DNA of 64,000 nt from Clostridiaceae bacterium. GTDB lineage: Bacteria; Bacillota; Clostridia; Tissierellales; Sporanaerobacteraceae. The stretch lies in contig JAHXQP010000017.1 in assembly GCA_019391515.1 (NCBI GenBank), positions 62,001 to 126,000 of the forward strand, given 5' to 3'. The notes under the pieces were generated by a model. The model was not told the origin of the DNA and made no database searches. It was given only the letters and a program-made list of their open reading frames with translations. Positions within the stretch are counted from its first letter, which is position 1. The number at the start of each line of letters is the position of its first letter. Shown piece by piece: positions 8,623 through 17,231 of the stretch. The translations under genes and the position numbers were made by a program.

Positions 8623-9519
8623 TTAATTATTTTTTACAATTTCTTCTAATATACTAATAAACTTTTCCCTTTCGTCCATAAACATTGCATGGCCTGAGTT
8701 TTCAAATTTAATAAAATCAGTTTTTGTTTCAAAGTATTTCATACTGTCTAATCCAGTTTCTATTGGAACTACTAAATCTTTTTCGCCGTGAATCCAAGTT
8801 ACTGGCATTTTAATATTTTCTATTCTTCCGCTTCCATCTATTACACTTTTTTCTTTAGTAATATTAAAATTAATTAGCGCTACGCTTACATCTAAGAAAC
8901 ATCTTTCTTTTAAGATTGCTTCCATATAGGATTTATATACTTCTTTTTCTGGCTCATTTAGATTAAATATTGTCTTCCTCCAAACTTCTGTGAAAAAATC
9001 TAGATTTTGCTCTTTTATTCCAGTAAGTACTGGAACCATTAAAACTGGATCTTTTACTATGTCTTCTTCTTTATAAATAGGCTCAGAAAGTATTGGTTTT
9101 AAATCCTTATCATATTTAAACATTGGGTAACCCTTTACTCCAACAGATGCAAGTAATACTAAATGAATTACTTTTTCTGGATGGTTTGCAGCAAGTTCCA
9201 TTACTACTCCTCCACCTAAGCTCCATCCAACAACTACTGCTTTTTTTATATTTTTAATTTCCATAAACTCATTTACATCTTCTGCCCAGTCTTTTATTGT
9301 CTTATGCTCATTTTTGTAACTTGAGTCCCCAAAACCCATAATATCTATGGCATAAATATTTATATTATCATCTAAGTTATTCATTAAATCTTCATAAAAA
9401 ATAGATGAGCTTTGATTACCATGTACTAAAAGTAAAGTTTTGTCCCCTTTACCTTTATGTCTATAAGCCATTGTTTCGCCATTAGGTAAATTTTCTTTAT
9501 TAAACTTAATTTTTCCCAT
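8623..9519 (-). CDS. Alpha/beta-fold hydrolase
   Basis: A 298-residue alpha/beta hydrolase. The oxyanion region is LLVHGNQSSS. The nucleophile elbow is VVGWSLGGG (Ser), the acid is likely the Asp in HGEKDLVVP, and the His is in NSGHAMFMDE. The catalytic triad therefore looks complete. It lies between the MFS transporter (17-base gap) and the CoA-transferase (14-base gap) and is surely co-transcribed with them. It could cleave an ester, lactone or C-C bond in the substrate handled by this operon. The substrate is unknown. Confidence 0.88.
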   Translation of the reverse strand: MGKIKFNKENLPNGETMAYRHKGKGDKTLLLVHGNQSSSIFYEDLMNNLDDNINIYAIDIMGFGDSSYKNEHKTIKDWAEDVNEFMEIKNIKKAVVVGWSLGGGVVMELAANHPEKVIHLVLLASVGVKGYPMFKYDKDLKPILSEPIYKEEDIVKDPVLMVPVLTGIKEQNLDFFTEVWRKTIFNLNEPEKEVYKSYMEAILKERCFLDVSVALINFNITKEKSVIDGSGRIENIKMPVTWIHGEKDLVVPIETGLDSMKYFETKTDFIKFENSGHAMFMDEREKFISILEEIVKNN

Positions 9520-9536
9520 AATATCCCTCTTTCTGT

Positions 9537-10748
9537 TTAGTTTTTACTTTTACCTGTTTCCGGAAGTAAAAATGATCCTAAGAAAAATGTTAAACTAGCT
9601 ATTAAGGCAAGGTTAAGTCCTGCGCCATATCCTTTTAAATCTATCACATTTCCAATGATAAAATAAAGTGTTGTTTCTATAATGTATGATATTGCCCAAA
9701 ATAATCCCATAACTTGTGTTAATTTACTTGGTGTCATATTTGGAAGTTCTTGAGGTATCATTACAAGTGATGTCATTGGTGTAAACATACATACTCCTAT
9801 TGCAAGTGCTGCAATTGATGCAACTACTCCATTTGTAGCCTTAAACATTAATAGTCCACTAAGTGTCATTAATAGTCCACAAATTCTTATTACTGGAAGC
9901 CTTTTACTGTATCTTTTGGAAAGAGCTATTGCAATTAGTGTTCCTATTACTCCTCCAATTGCAGTTAAAGCACTTAAGCTTTTTGCATCTATTACTGCAG
10001 AGCCTGATATTGGAAATATATTTAAAAGAACTAAATAAAATGTAAGAAGACCTGAGTAAGTTAAAGGTAATAACCAATTTACTTTTTCTTTCATTGCATC
10101 TTTTATTGTGTATTTTTCTTCTACTACTTTAGTATCTTTCTTTTCAATTTCTACATCTTCCCCCATGAAAACCCATAGGATAAATAGAATTCCACTAATT
10201 GCTACGAAAAATCCCATACTATATTGCCATGTTTGAAGCCAATCTATTACTGGTCCTACTATTACCAGGGCAATTATACTACCAACATTATAAGCTACTG
10301 AATTAAGAGCATTTACTGTTGGTCTTGTTTCAGGTGAAAAATATTTAATTACAATTGGGCTAAAGTATACTACATATAGTGCTCCACCAAATCCCATTAT
10401 AAATCTACCTAATATAAATACTGAGTATGATGGCGCAAATATTGCAACTACGCTTCCAAGTACTATTAAAAGTGATGCTAGTCCAATAGATTTTTTAAGA
10501 AGTAATTTATTAAGTACTACTGCTGCTGTAAAGTTTCCTATTATTTTTGCAATTGTAATGGCATTTGAAATTAAAGTTGCTGAAGCAAATCCCTCTAAAT
10601 GAAAATATTCCATTATTTGAGGTGTTAAAGTACTTCCTGCAATCCAGTTAACTGCAAAAAATGCATAAGTAAAAAACATAATAGCTTCAATAATTATTGA
10701 TCTACTAGAAATTTTTGTTTTATTTTGTTTAATTGTTTGGTCTTTCAT
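9537..10748 (-). CDS. Major facilitator superfamily transporter
   Basis: A 403-residue MFS protein with about 12 membrane helices and the loop 2-3 region GNFTAAVVLNKLLLKKSIG. The strong AAGGAGG site is just upstream of the ATG at 10748. It is the first gene of a three-gene operon with an alpha/beta hydrolase and a CoA-transferase, so it probably takes up a carboxylate or ester that these enzymes process. Cyanate and oxalate/formate type carriers are related families. The substrate is not shown by the sequence. Confidence 0.88.
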   Translation of the reverse strand: MKDQTIKQNKTKISSRSIIIEAIMFFTYAFFAVNWIAGSTLTPQIMEYFHLEGFASATLISNAITIAKIIGNFTAAVVLNKLLLKKSIGLASLLIVLGSVVAIFAPSYSVFILGRFIMGFGGALYVVYFSPIVIKYFSPETRPTVNALNSVAYNVGSIIALVIVGPVIDWLQTWQYSMGFFVAISGILFILWVFMGEDVEIEKKDTKVVEEKYTIKDAMKEKVNWLLPLTYSGLLTFYLVLLNIFPISGSAVIDAKSLSALTAIGGVIGTLIAIALSKRYSKRLPVIRICGLLMTLSGLLMFKATNGVVASIAALAIGVCMFTPMTSLVMIPQELPNMTPSKLTQVMGLFWAISYIIETTLYFIIGNVIDLKGYGAGLNLALIASLTFFLGSFLLPETGKSKN

Positions 10749-10794
10749 TTTGTATCCTCCTTTTTTAATTACATATTACGAAAATAAGTTAAAT

Positions 10795-10862
10795 AAAAAA
10801 ATCAGAATCTGATATATTGCATGCAAACGTTTAACTTAGTTATAATATATCAGATTCTGATT
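10795..10862 (-). promoter_or_regulatory. Perfect 19-bp inverted repeat with nested palindromes between lysR remnant and MFS operon
   Basis: AATCAGAATCTGATATATT (10800-10818) is a perfect inverted match to 10844-10862. Each arm contains a 13-base palindrome, ATCAGAATCTGAT or ATCAGATTCTGAT. On the minus strand the right side runs into seven T (10795-10801), so it may terminate lysR transcripts. It also lies 50-110 bases upstream of the MFS start, so it could hold operator sites. Confidence 0.6.
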
Positions 10863-10925
10863 ACTCTTAGGATACAGCTTAGTTATGATGTATGAATAAA
10901 ACTCATACTATATTTTTATTTAATT

Positions 10926-11814
10926 CTAATTCTTTTTTAGGCAAAGGTTTAGAAAATTTTTCATAGGTCTTGTAAGTATTTTTGACTTTAAATATATTAC
11001 ATTTAATCCCCAAGGAAATTCTGGATTTTCTAAATGAACTTGATGAATTTTTTCTGATGAATATTTATCAGTAAGAGGTTTTGGAAGTATAGTAACTCCT
11101 TGATTTGCAGCTACCATTTCTATTATTAAGTCCCATTGATTACTTTCAAATACAATATTTGGTGTGAACCCTGCCTTTTTACAATAATCTAAAAATACAT
11201 CATGATACATAAAGTCCTTTTTTACTTGCAGGAATTTTTCATCCTTTAAATCTCTAAAATCAACTATCTCACTTTTGCTTAATTTATGATTTTTACCAAC
11301 TACAAGAATTGCCTCTGAATTAAAAACCTTGTGTATTTCAAATCTATCATCTTCAAAAGGGAGGTATTGCTACTCCCATATCCATTTGTCCATCTAAAAG
11401 TTTTTCAACTATATATGTAGAAGTTGTATCATCAATATTAAGATTTACATTTGGATGTTTTTTTTGAAATTCATAAAGTACTGAATAAAAATAAATACTT
11501 CCTGCTGTTGGAGGTAATCCAAATCTTAGTATAGTATCTGACTCTTCAAGTTTTTTTAGCATAATTTCTTCTTTTGTATCATAATAATTTATAATATCCT
11601 TTGCAAATTCATATACTATTTCCCCTTCTTTTGTTAATGTAAACTTTCTATAATTTCTATCTATTAAAGTAGTTTGAAGTTCTTCTTCTAAATTTCTTAC
11701 AGCTCTACTTACAGCTGACTGACTTACATATAGCTCATCTGCAGCCTTAGTAAAACTTTGACACTCAACTGTTTTTAAAAAATAATTCAAATTTAAAAAT
11801 GGCATTTTAATCAT
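10926..11814 (-). pseudogene. LysR-family regulator interrupted by one frameshift
   Basis: The N-terminal part (11353-11814) has the LysR helix-turn-helix: FLKTVECQSFTKAADELYVSQSAVSRAV, then the linker and the start of the effector domain. It stops at TGA right after IPPF. Removing one T from the run in CCCTTTTGAAG restores an open frame (EDDRFEIHKVF...) with no further stops to 10926. The sum is close to the usual LysR length of about 295 residues. It lies upstream of the MFS-hydrolase-CoA-transferase operon and would be its regulator. A sequencing error or +1 frameshifting at UUU-UGA cannot be excluded. Confidence 0.85.
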
Positions 11815-11958
11815 CTCCCATTAATTATATATTTTTAAAAATCCTAGGTTAAGTTTTGTCTTTAACTTTATTTTATCATTACTTAAATTCATATTACTTA
11901 AATCTATTATATATTAGCAAGCTAAACTTTTAAACTAAGATATTATTTAAAAATTCAT

Positions 11959-12120
11959 TTAAAGTATCTTTAACTTTGCTTTTTCTTTATTTGTAGTTCT
12001 ATAATATTTTACACTCGGTTTACCAATTACTAAAGTAGCAACTACTTTTTCTCTTCTATTTAACTTAAGTTCTCTTTTTATTTTTCTACTTTTATTTGCA
12101 ATTACTGTAAAAAATCCGCT
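11959..12120 (-). pseudogene. Remnant of a nitroreductase-like gene (C-terminal end)
   Basis: Minus-strand translation gives an open stretch of about 53 codons with KLNRREKVVATLVIGKPSVK followed by YYRTTNKEKAK, then a stop at 11959-11961. This resembles the C-terminus of nitroreductase-family proteins (pattern VLGYPxVKYxRTxxRK). No start codon or ribosome site is present and the rest of the gene is missing. The family call is tentative. Confidence 0.45.
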
Positions 12121-12150
12121 AAAAAAAGAATGCTAAAGCTTTAGCATTCT
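12121..12150 (-). terminator. Terminator after the HD-domain gene
   Basis: The palindrome AGAATGCTAAAG/CTTTAGCATTCT spans 12127-12150. On the minus strand it is followed by a run of T (12121-12126). Confidence 0.8.
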
Positions 12151-12168
12151 TTTCCCATAATTTAAAAT

Positions 12169-12756
12169 TCAAACCTCTACATTGCCTTTCAATCCAATTT
12201 CATCTGCTACTTTTTGCATTCCCTTTATTGTTTCTTCCATAACTTCATTTAAATCCATTCCAAGCATTTCAACGCCTTCAGCAATAACTTCTCTATTTAC
12301 TCCAGCAGCAAATCCTTTGCTTTTCCATTTTTTCTTCAAAGATTTTACTTTGAGATCTAGTATACTCTTGCTTGGACGCATTAAAGCAGTAGCAGTGATG
12401 AGCCCTGTTAGCTCATCAGTTGCATATAATACTTTTTCCATTGTTTCTAAAGGTTCTACATCGGAGCATATCTTCCATCCATGGCTCTCTACCGCTCTAA
12501 TATAGTCTTCAGGCCAATTTTCTTCTATTAATATCTCCCTTGTTTTTTTACAATGCTCTTCTGGATACATTTCATAATCAAGATCATGTACAAGTCCTAT
12601 TATTCTCCATTTTTCTTTATCTTCCTCATTAAATAGTTCTGCAAAGTGGATCATAACAGCTTCAACAGCCAATGCATGTCTTATAAGACTTTCATTTTTA
12701 TTGTACTTTTTCAGTAGCTCATAGGCTTCCTCCCTAGTTGGAACCTTCTCTGCCAT
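12169..12756 (-). CDS. HD-domain phosphohydrolase-like protein
   Basis: A 195-residue HD protein. Metal ligands are visible as the first His in LIRHALAVEAV, the HD pair in GLVHDLDYEMYPEEH and a further His in VESHGWKI. Related clostridial proteins are annotated only as HDIG-domain hydrolases; many act on nucleotides. The start has GGAGGGGATGGAGA upstream of ATG 12756. It stands alone with its own terminator, so context gives no clue to its substrate. Confidence 0.85.
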   Translation of the reverse strand: MAEKVPTREEAYELLKKYNKNESLIRHALAVEAVMIHFAELFNEEDKEKWRIIGLVHDLDYEMYPEEHCKKTREILIEENWPEDYIRAVESHGWKICSDVEPLETMEKVLYATDELTGLITATALMRPSKSILDLKVKSLKKKWKSKGFAAGVNREVIAEGVEMLGMDLNEVMEETIKGMQKVADEIGLKGNVEV

Positions 12757-12866
12757 TCTCCATCCCCTCCTGTCTTTGAAACTAATATAATTTAATATTA
12801 TTTATAATAATATCTGTTCTGTTAAACCTTGTCAATTTCAATTAATATAAATTTCAACGCATAGGT

Positions 12867-14330
12867 TTATTCTTCTTCAAGACTGTTTAAATAGTCTAAC
12901 AGCTCAGACTTTTGAACCCTATTTACTCCACTATGTTCTATATCATAGGAAGGATCAATTTTTTCACCATATTCCCTTTCCATAACTTCAATAACCCTTG
13001 ACTTACAAAAATCACCTTGGCACCAGCCCATAGTAGCCCTAGTCCTTCTTTTCACTCCATCAATGGTCTTTACTTTTATACCTCTATGCAATGCATCTAC
13101 AATTTCTTCCTCTAAGACTTGTTCACATCTACAAACAATCCTTCCTTCAGAGCCTAATGGAAGTTCTATTTTATCCTTTATTTCATTAAATGGTTTTAAA
13201 GGCTTCTTAGTTATAATTGGCTTCCTATAAGGATCGAAGTTTGGATTCTCTTCTAATTTCAATCCAGCATCTTGAAGAATTCCTATAACCATTTCAGCAA
13301 TAGCCGGTGATGATGTTAGACCAGGGGATTGTATACCTGCTACATTAATAAAACCTTTAACTTTTGTTTCCTCTATAATAAAATCATTTGTTGAACTTCT
13401 AGCCCTAATTCCAGTAAAACTTCTTATAAATTGCTTAGGATTGATTTTATCATATAAACTCTTAGCTTGTTGGTATATCTTAGCTATTCTTTCCACATGG
13501 GTTGATGTATCTTCTCTTTCAGTTTCATCATTTGCATCTGGCCCAATAAGAAGGTTTCCATAGTGAGTAGATGTAACTAATACACCTTTCCCAAGTTTAG
13601 TTGGAAGTTGGAAAATAACTGTATTTATAGGATCACCTGTACCTCTAGTAAACAAAATATACTCTCCACTTCTAGGAAGAATTTCAAAATTATCTACCCC
13701 AACCATTTTAGAAATCTTGTCAGAATATAGCCCTGCAGCATTTACTACATATTTCCCATAGTATTCTCCCTTATCTGTCGTTACTTTAAATCTATCCTCT
13801 ATCTTTTCTATATCTATAACTTCATTTTCAAGTTCTAATTTAACACCATTCTTTATTGCATTTTCAGCCATGGCAATAGCCATTTCATATGGCGAACAAA
13901 TCCCTGCCCCTTTACAGTACAGTGCCCATTTAGCATCATGGATTAATTCAGGCTCAATTTCTCTTATCTCTTCAGAACCAACAATACTTAAATCATCTAG
14001 CCCATTTTTAATACCATTCTCCATTAACTTTTCCAGTTGTTCTTTATCATCTTCTGTACTAATTACCAATGAGCCAGTTTCTTCAAAACCAAAATTTAGT
14101 TCTTCATTTAGTCTCTTAAATTGTTTCCTTCCTTTATAACATAATCTTCCTCTCAAGGTTGAATTGCTTTCTGCATATCCTCCATGAACAATTGCACTGT
14201 TGGCCTTTGTAGCCCCCATAGATACATCAATACCTTTTTCAAGGATTAATATTTTAGTATTATATCTAGATAACTCTCTTGCTATACTAGTACCTATTAT
14301 ACCTGCTCCAATTATAATTACATCATACAT
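12867..14330 (-). CDS. FAD-dependent oxidoreductase with BFD-like [2Fe-2S] domain, GlpA-type
   Basis: The start is set at ATG 14330 (MYDVIIIGAG), because AAGGAG lies 8 bases upstream; the frame extends further 5' without need. Residues 1-30 form the Rossmann FAD site GAGIIGTSIARELSR. The DAO-type catalytic domain runs to about residue 370. The C-terminus carries a BFD/Fer2-like cluster with CRCEQV and CQGDFC cysteines. This layout matches clostridial anaerobic glycerol-3-phosphate dehydrogenase subunit A and related hydroxy-acid dehydrogenases. The usual partner genes (GlpB-like oxidoreductase, DUF1667) are not adjacent. Confidence 0.87.
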   Translation of the reverse strand: MYDVIIIGAGIIGTSIARELSRYNTKILILEKGIDVSMGATKANSAIVHGGYAESNSTLRGRLCYKGRKQFKRLNEELNFGFEETGSLVISTEDDKEQLEKLMENGIKNGLDDLSIVGSEEIREIEPELIHDAKWALYCKGAGICSPYEMAIAMAENAIKNGVKLELENEVIDIEKIEDRFKVTTDKGEYYGKYVVNAAGLYSDKISKMVGVDNFEILPRSGEYILFTRGTGDPINTVIFQLPTKLGKGVLVTSTHYGNLLIGPDANDETEREDTSTHVERIAKIYQQAKSLYDKINPKQFIRSFTGIRARSSTNDFIIEETKVKGFINVAGIQSPGLTSSPAIAEMVIGILQDAGLKLEENPNFDPYRKPIITKKPLKPFNEIKDKIELPLGSEGRIVCRCEQVLEEEIVDALHRGIKVKTIDGVKRRTRATMGWCQGDFCKSRVIEVMEREYGEKIDPSYDIEHSGVNRVQKSELLDYLNSLEEE

Positions 14331-14399
14331 TTTGCACACTCCTTTTAATATAAATCCTGCATTAATATTATATTTACCCACGAATCCATAGTTTTTTAC

Positions 14400-14437
14400 A
14401 AAAATACTTCTAAACTATTAATAATTTAGAAGTATTT
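14400..14437 (-). terminator. Terminator after the 14449-15123 gene
   Basis: AAAATACTTCTAAA (14400-14413) pairs perfectly with TTTAGAAGTATTTT (14424-14437). On the minus strand the stem ends in five T. Confidence 0.75.
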
Positions 14438-14448
14438 TATACATTATT

Positions 14449-15123
14449 TTATATCCCCTTATTTTTGTTGATTTTAACTTCCTTATAACCCATAATTACC
14501 ACCCAAACATAAGCAAGGGTTTTTGGTATCATTAATATTCCAATCCATGGTATTCTATTGGCCCACAATACCACTGGCATATATAAAGCAAATGACAATA
14601 CGATTGCCAACCACATGTATTTAAAATTATTATCCCTATGTTTTTTAACTTCAGAATAAAAAATACCTATAATGATAATCCCCATAATTAAAAATGGAAT
14701 ATTCCTATATATTCCCCATGAAACAGGCGGATTAAAGTTTAACCAATCATTTTGGGGAAAGAAACATAATCCTATTCTTACAATACTTAAAGTATAAATT
14801 AAAAACGTAAGACCTTTACGTCCTTCAATATTATAACGAAGTCTCCATATGTGATATAAAATAACATAAAATATTGTCATAGTAATAGAGGTTATGAATT
14901 TTCCAATTCCAAGAGCAGCAGCATTGGCCTCTAGACCAGTTGTAAGCAACGCATAAGCTCTAGGAATTAAGTGGAATGCATCCCCTGCTCCCAGCAAAAC
15001 AGCCATTAGTCCAAATAACCTATATTGTTTATTGTTACCACTTTTCAGTATCATTATTGTTCCTAATATGATAACACCAACCAAATAAACTGTATCAAAT
15101 AAAGTTTCCATTATAGCTTGCAT
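14449..15123 (-). CDS. Integral membrane protein under TetR control
   Basis: A 224-residue protein with about seven hydrophobic helices and no recognised catalytic motif. Short conserved-looking stretches include GAGDAFHLIPR in helix 2-3 and PKTLAYVWVVIMGYKEVK at the end. It has a GGAG site before ATG 15123. The promoter region carries the palindrome ATGAACAACGTTCAT (15150-15164), which is also present at the promoter of the TetR gene just upstream. The protein is therefore probably induced together with that regulator by an unknown hydrophobic ligand. Function unknown. Confidence 0.8.
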   Translation of the reverse strand: MQAIMETLFDTVYLVGVIILGTIMILKSGNNKQYRLFGLMAVLLGAGDAFHLIPRAYALLTTGLEANAAALGIGKFITSITMTIFYVILYHIWRLRYNIEGRKGLTFLIYTLSIVRIGLCFFPQNDWLNFNPPVSWGIYRNIPFLIMGIIIIGIFYSEVKKHRDNNFKYMWLAIVLSFALYMPVVLWANRIPWIGILMIPKTLAYVWVVIMGYKEVKINKNKGI

Positions 15124-15149
15124 ATTTGATCGCTCCTTTAATGAAATTT

Positions 15150-15164
15150 ATGAACAACGTTCAT
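15150..15164. promoter_or_regulatory. TetR operator, copy 1
   Basis: The 15-base palindrome ATGAACAACGTTCAT lies between the TetR gene and the membrane protein gene, upstream of the latter. It matches the copy at 15780-15794 at 13 of 15 positions, with full arm identity (ATGAAC/GTTCAT). Confidence 0.7.
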
Positions 15165-15202
15165 CTTAATCTATATTAAAAATCATACTATAAGTATGAT
15201 CT

Positions 15203-15766
15203 CTAATTAAACATTCTTTTTAAAACTTCAATAAAAAACTCTATATCTTGCTCTCCTTTTTTAAGCATATTTAACATATTTTCAAATATAAATTCTACTG
15301 TTTTCTCTTTTGAAATAGTATCTGTCCATTGATAATCTCTTAATTCATCGTCCATATTCATCAATCTTATTATCATATTTTGGATCTTTCCAAAGTATTC
15401 ATTTTCTTTTTGTTTGCCAAGTAGCTTTTCATCCCTTTTTAACAAATATAACTGTTCAATCCAATTTTCTTTAAATTTGTTAAGATAAGAATGTAATATA
15501 TTATAGATTTGTTCTAAGTTTTCATAAAAGTCATTATCTTCTAAGCTCTGCCAATCAATTTCTGCAAAAGCACCTTGCCAAAAGTTCTCAATAATAACTA
15601 TTAACAAAGCTGCCTTTGAAGGAAAATAATTATATACTGTTCCTGTAGCAATTCCACTATTCTTTGCTACAGAACGAATATTTACTTTTGAAATACCTTG
15701 GTTTATAGCAATATCCTTTGCTTCTGATAAAATAATTTCCTTATAATTTTTAGTATGATTGCCCAT
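15203..15766 (-). CDS. TetR-family transcriptional regulator
   Basis: About 187 residues. The N-terminal helix-turn-helix is typical: ILSEAKDIAINQGISKVNIR, then SGIATGTVYNYFPSKAALL. The C-terminal ligand domain has no close match known to me. The start is taken as ATG 15766, because GAGGTGA sits at the right distance; an ATG two codons upstream is too close. Two copies of ATGAACAnnGTTCAT lie at its own promoter (15780-15794) and before the downstream membrane gene (15150-15164), which indicates autoregulation and control of that gene. Confidence 0.88.
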   Translation of the reverse strand: MGNHTKNYKEIILSEAKDIAINQGISKVNIRSVAKNSGIATGTVYNYFPSKAALLIVIIENFWQGAFAEIDWQSLEDNDFYENLEQIYNILHSYLNKFKENWIEQLYLLKRDEKLLGKQKENEYFGKIQNMIIRLMNMDDELRDYQWTDTISKEKTVEFIFENMLNMLKKGEQDIEFFIEVLKRMFN

Positions 15767-15779
15767 TTTCATTCACCTC

Positions 15780-15794
15780 ATGAACATTGTTCAT
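15780..15794. promoter_or_regulatory. TetR operator, copy 2
   Basis: The palindrome ATGAACATTGTTCAT lies just upstream of the TetR gene start and overlaps its leader. It shares its arms with the copy at 15150-15164. Confidence 0.7.
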
Positions 15795-15864
15795 GCTAAT
15801 ATTACATTAAATATATAAGACTGTCAATATTTTTTATGCACATAAAATAAAATTTAATCCTATA

Positions 15865-16257
15865 TTAAGATCTTTTTATCATTACAAGTTTACATTTTGG
15901 ACAAGTAATGGAAATCTTCCCTTTTCCTCTTGGTACACGAAGGGTTTGCTTACAATTAGAGCATTTAAAGTATTTATAATGCTTTAAATCTTTTATTCTT
16001 TGAATCTTCTTGTTTACTTTTCTTTTTATAGGATTCCAAATATTTAAAAACTTAATATTTTCCTGGTATCGTTTAGATATATTTTTAGAAAATATCCTAT
16101 AAATAACTATTACTGAAATAATTATACAAAATATATTTAATATAGAACTATTAAAAAATCTCAATAAAATGGTGCAAATCAAATTGACTACTATTAATGC
16201 AGTAGACAGCTGATCTACCCCGCACCTACCTGCCATAAATTTTCTTAACCAATTCAT
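15865..16257 (-). CDS. Membrane protein with C-terminal zinc ribbon
   Basis: A 130-residue protein. Two hydrophobic helices lie near residues 20-55 (STALIVVNLICTILLRF and ILNIFCIIISVIVIYRIF). A basic linker follows. The C-terminus is a zinc-ribbon-like knuckle, FKCSNCKQTLRVPRGKGKI then ITCPKCK, with two CxxC pairs. The gene follows the membrane-anchored J-domain gene by 16 bases, so both are probably made together. The ribbon may contact a client protein or nucleic acid; no defined role is known to me. Confidence 0.8.
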   Translation of the reverse strand: MNWLRKFMAGRCGVDQLSTALIVVNLICTILLRFFNSSILNIFCIIISVIVIYRIFSKNISKRYQENIKFLNIWNPIKRKVNKKIQRIKDLKHYKYFKCSNCKQTLRVPRGKGKISITCPKCKLVMIKRS

Positions 16258-16273
16258 CTATAACCCCTCTTTT

Positions 16274-17068
16274 CTAAGCCATTCTCCTATATCTTTCTAT
16301 ATTGCTATCACTTAAAAATTCATATGCATTATTTATCTTTTGAAACATAACTGTTGCATCTGGTGATTTATTTAAATCTGGATGGTATTCCTTTGCTTTC
16401 TTCCTATATGCTAGTTTTATTTCATATTTATCCGCATCATATTTGACCCCTAACAAATCACAACTTTCTTCATATTTCTTTTTAAACTCAATAGTTGGAT
16501 CTTGGTACATATTTTGATTGCTATTACCAGTGTTTTGTCTATACCATTCATAGTCAGAATATCCACTACTTTTTCTCTGATATTCAGACCATTGTCTAAA
16601 TCTTTCTTCCCATACTCTCTGTTGTTCATTCCAACGTTGTTGCTGTTCCCTTCTCTTTCTCTCTTCTTCCATTCTCCTATATTTATCCTTATATTCACTA
16701 AATGATTCAAACTGATAACTTATTCCATCAATAAGATATCTTGCACGATCAAATAAAAACTCTGTAACAATATACTTTATATATTTTAAATAAGATACAA
16801 ACTTGGTCCCCAATAATGGAAATATAACAAAAAACAAAATAGCCAAAAGAACTACAGGATTCATTAAAAGTAAAAGACCAAGTGGACCAGAAAATATGAG
16901 AAGTAACAGACAACCTCCCATACCTATAAAGGCAATAAGCCCTTTAGTAACATTGCCTAGAACTGTCACTATAGCTTCCACTACTTTTATAAAAATATCT
17001 AATACTACTGATACTAACTTTGCAATACCATATAAAATCTTACCTGCTGCTTTTTTAAATATATTCAT
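16274..17068 (-). CDS. Membrane-anchored J-domain (DnaJ-like) protein
   Basis: About 264 residues. The N-terminal third is hydrophobic, with two or three membrane segments (around [18 protein letters not shown] and [16 protein letters not shown]). The middle is a charged coiled-coil-like region rich in Arg, Glu and Gln. The C-terminus is a J domain, [19 protein letters not shown] with the HPD tripeptide in YHPDLNK, which would stimulate a DnaK-type Hsp70 at the membrane. The start is ATG 17068 after GAGGG. Co-transcribed with the zinc-ribbon gene. J domains at the C-terminus rather than the N-terminus are less common. Confidence 0.88.
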   Translation of the reverse strand: MNIFKKAAGKILYGIAKLVSVVLDIFIKVVEAIVTVLGNVTKGLIAFIGMGGCLLLLIFSGPLGLLLLMNPVVLLAILFFVIFPLLGTKFVSYLKYIKYIVTEFLFDRARYLIDGISYQFESFSEYKDKYRRMEEERKRREQQQRWNEQQRVWEERFRQWSEYQRKSSGYSDYEWYRQNTGNSNQNMYQDPTIEFKKKYEESCDLLGVKYDADKYEIKLAYRKKAKEYHPDLNKSPDATVMFQKINNAYEFLSDSNIERYRRMA

Positions 17069-17231
17069 ATACAACCCTCTTCATTTCTAATATTCGTATA
17101 TTTATAAATTATATCATATAGCCGATGCATATTTCTAGCTTTTAAATAAATCGCATAAATATCACTCTTATATTTGAGCTTATATATGTAATCTGATAAA
17201 ATTAGACTAAATATTGGAAAGGAGTGATTTT

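Noticed and set aside
10880-10925. Possible separate small gene before the C-terminal LysR part
   Set aside because: The frame joins directly to the LysR N-terminal part after one base is removed, so it is one damaged gene.
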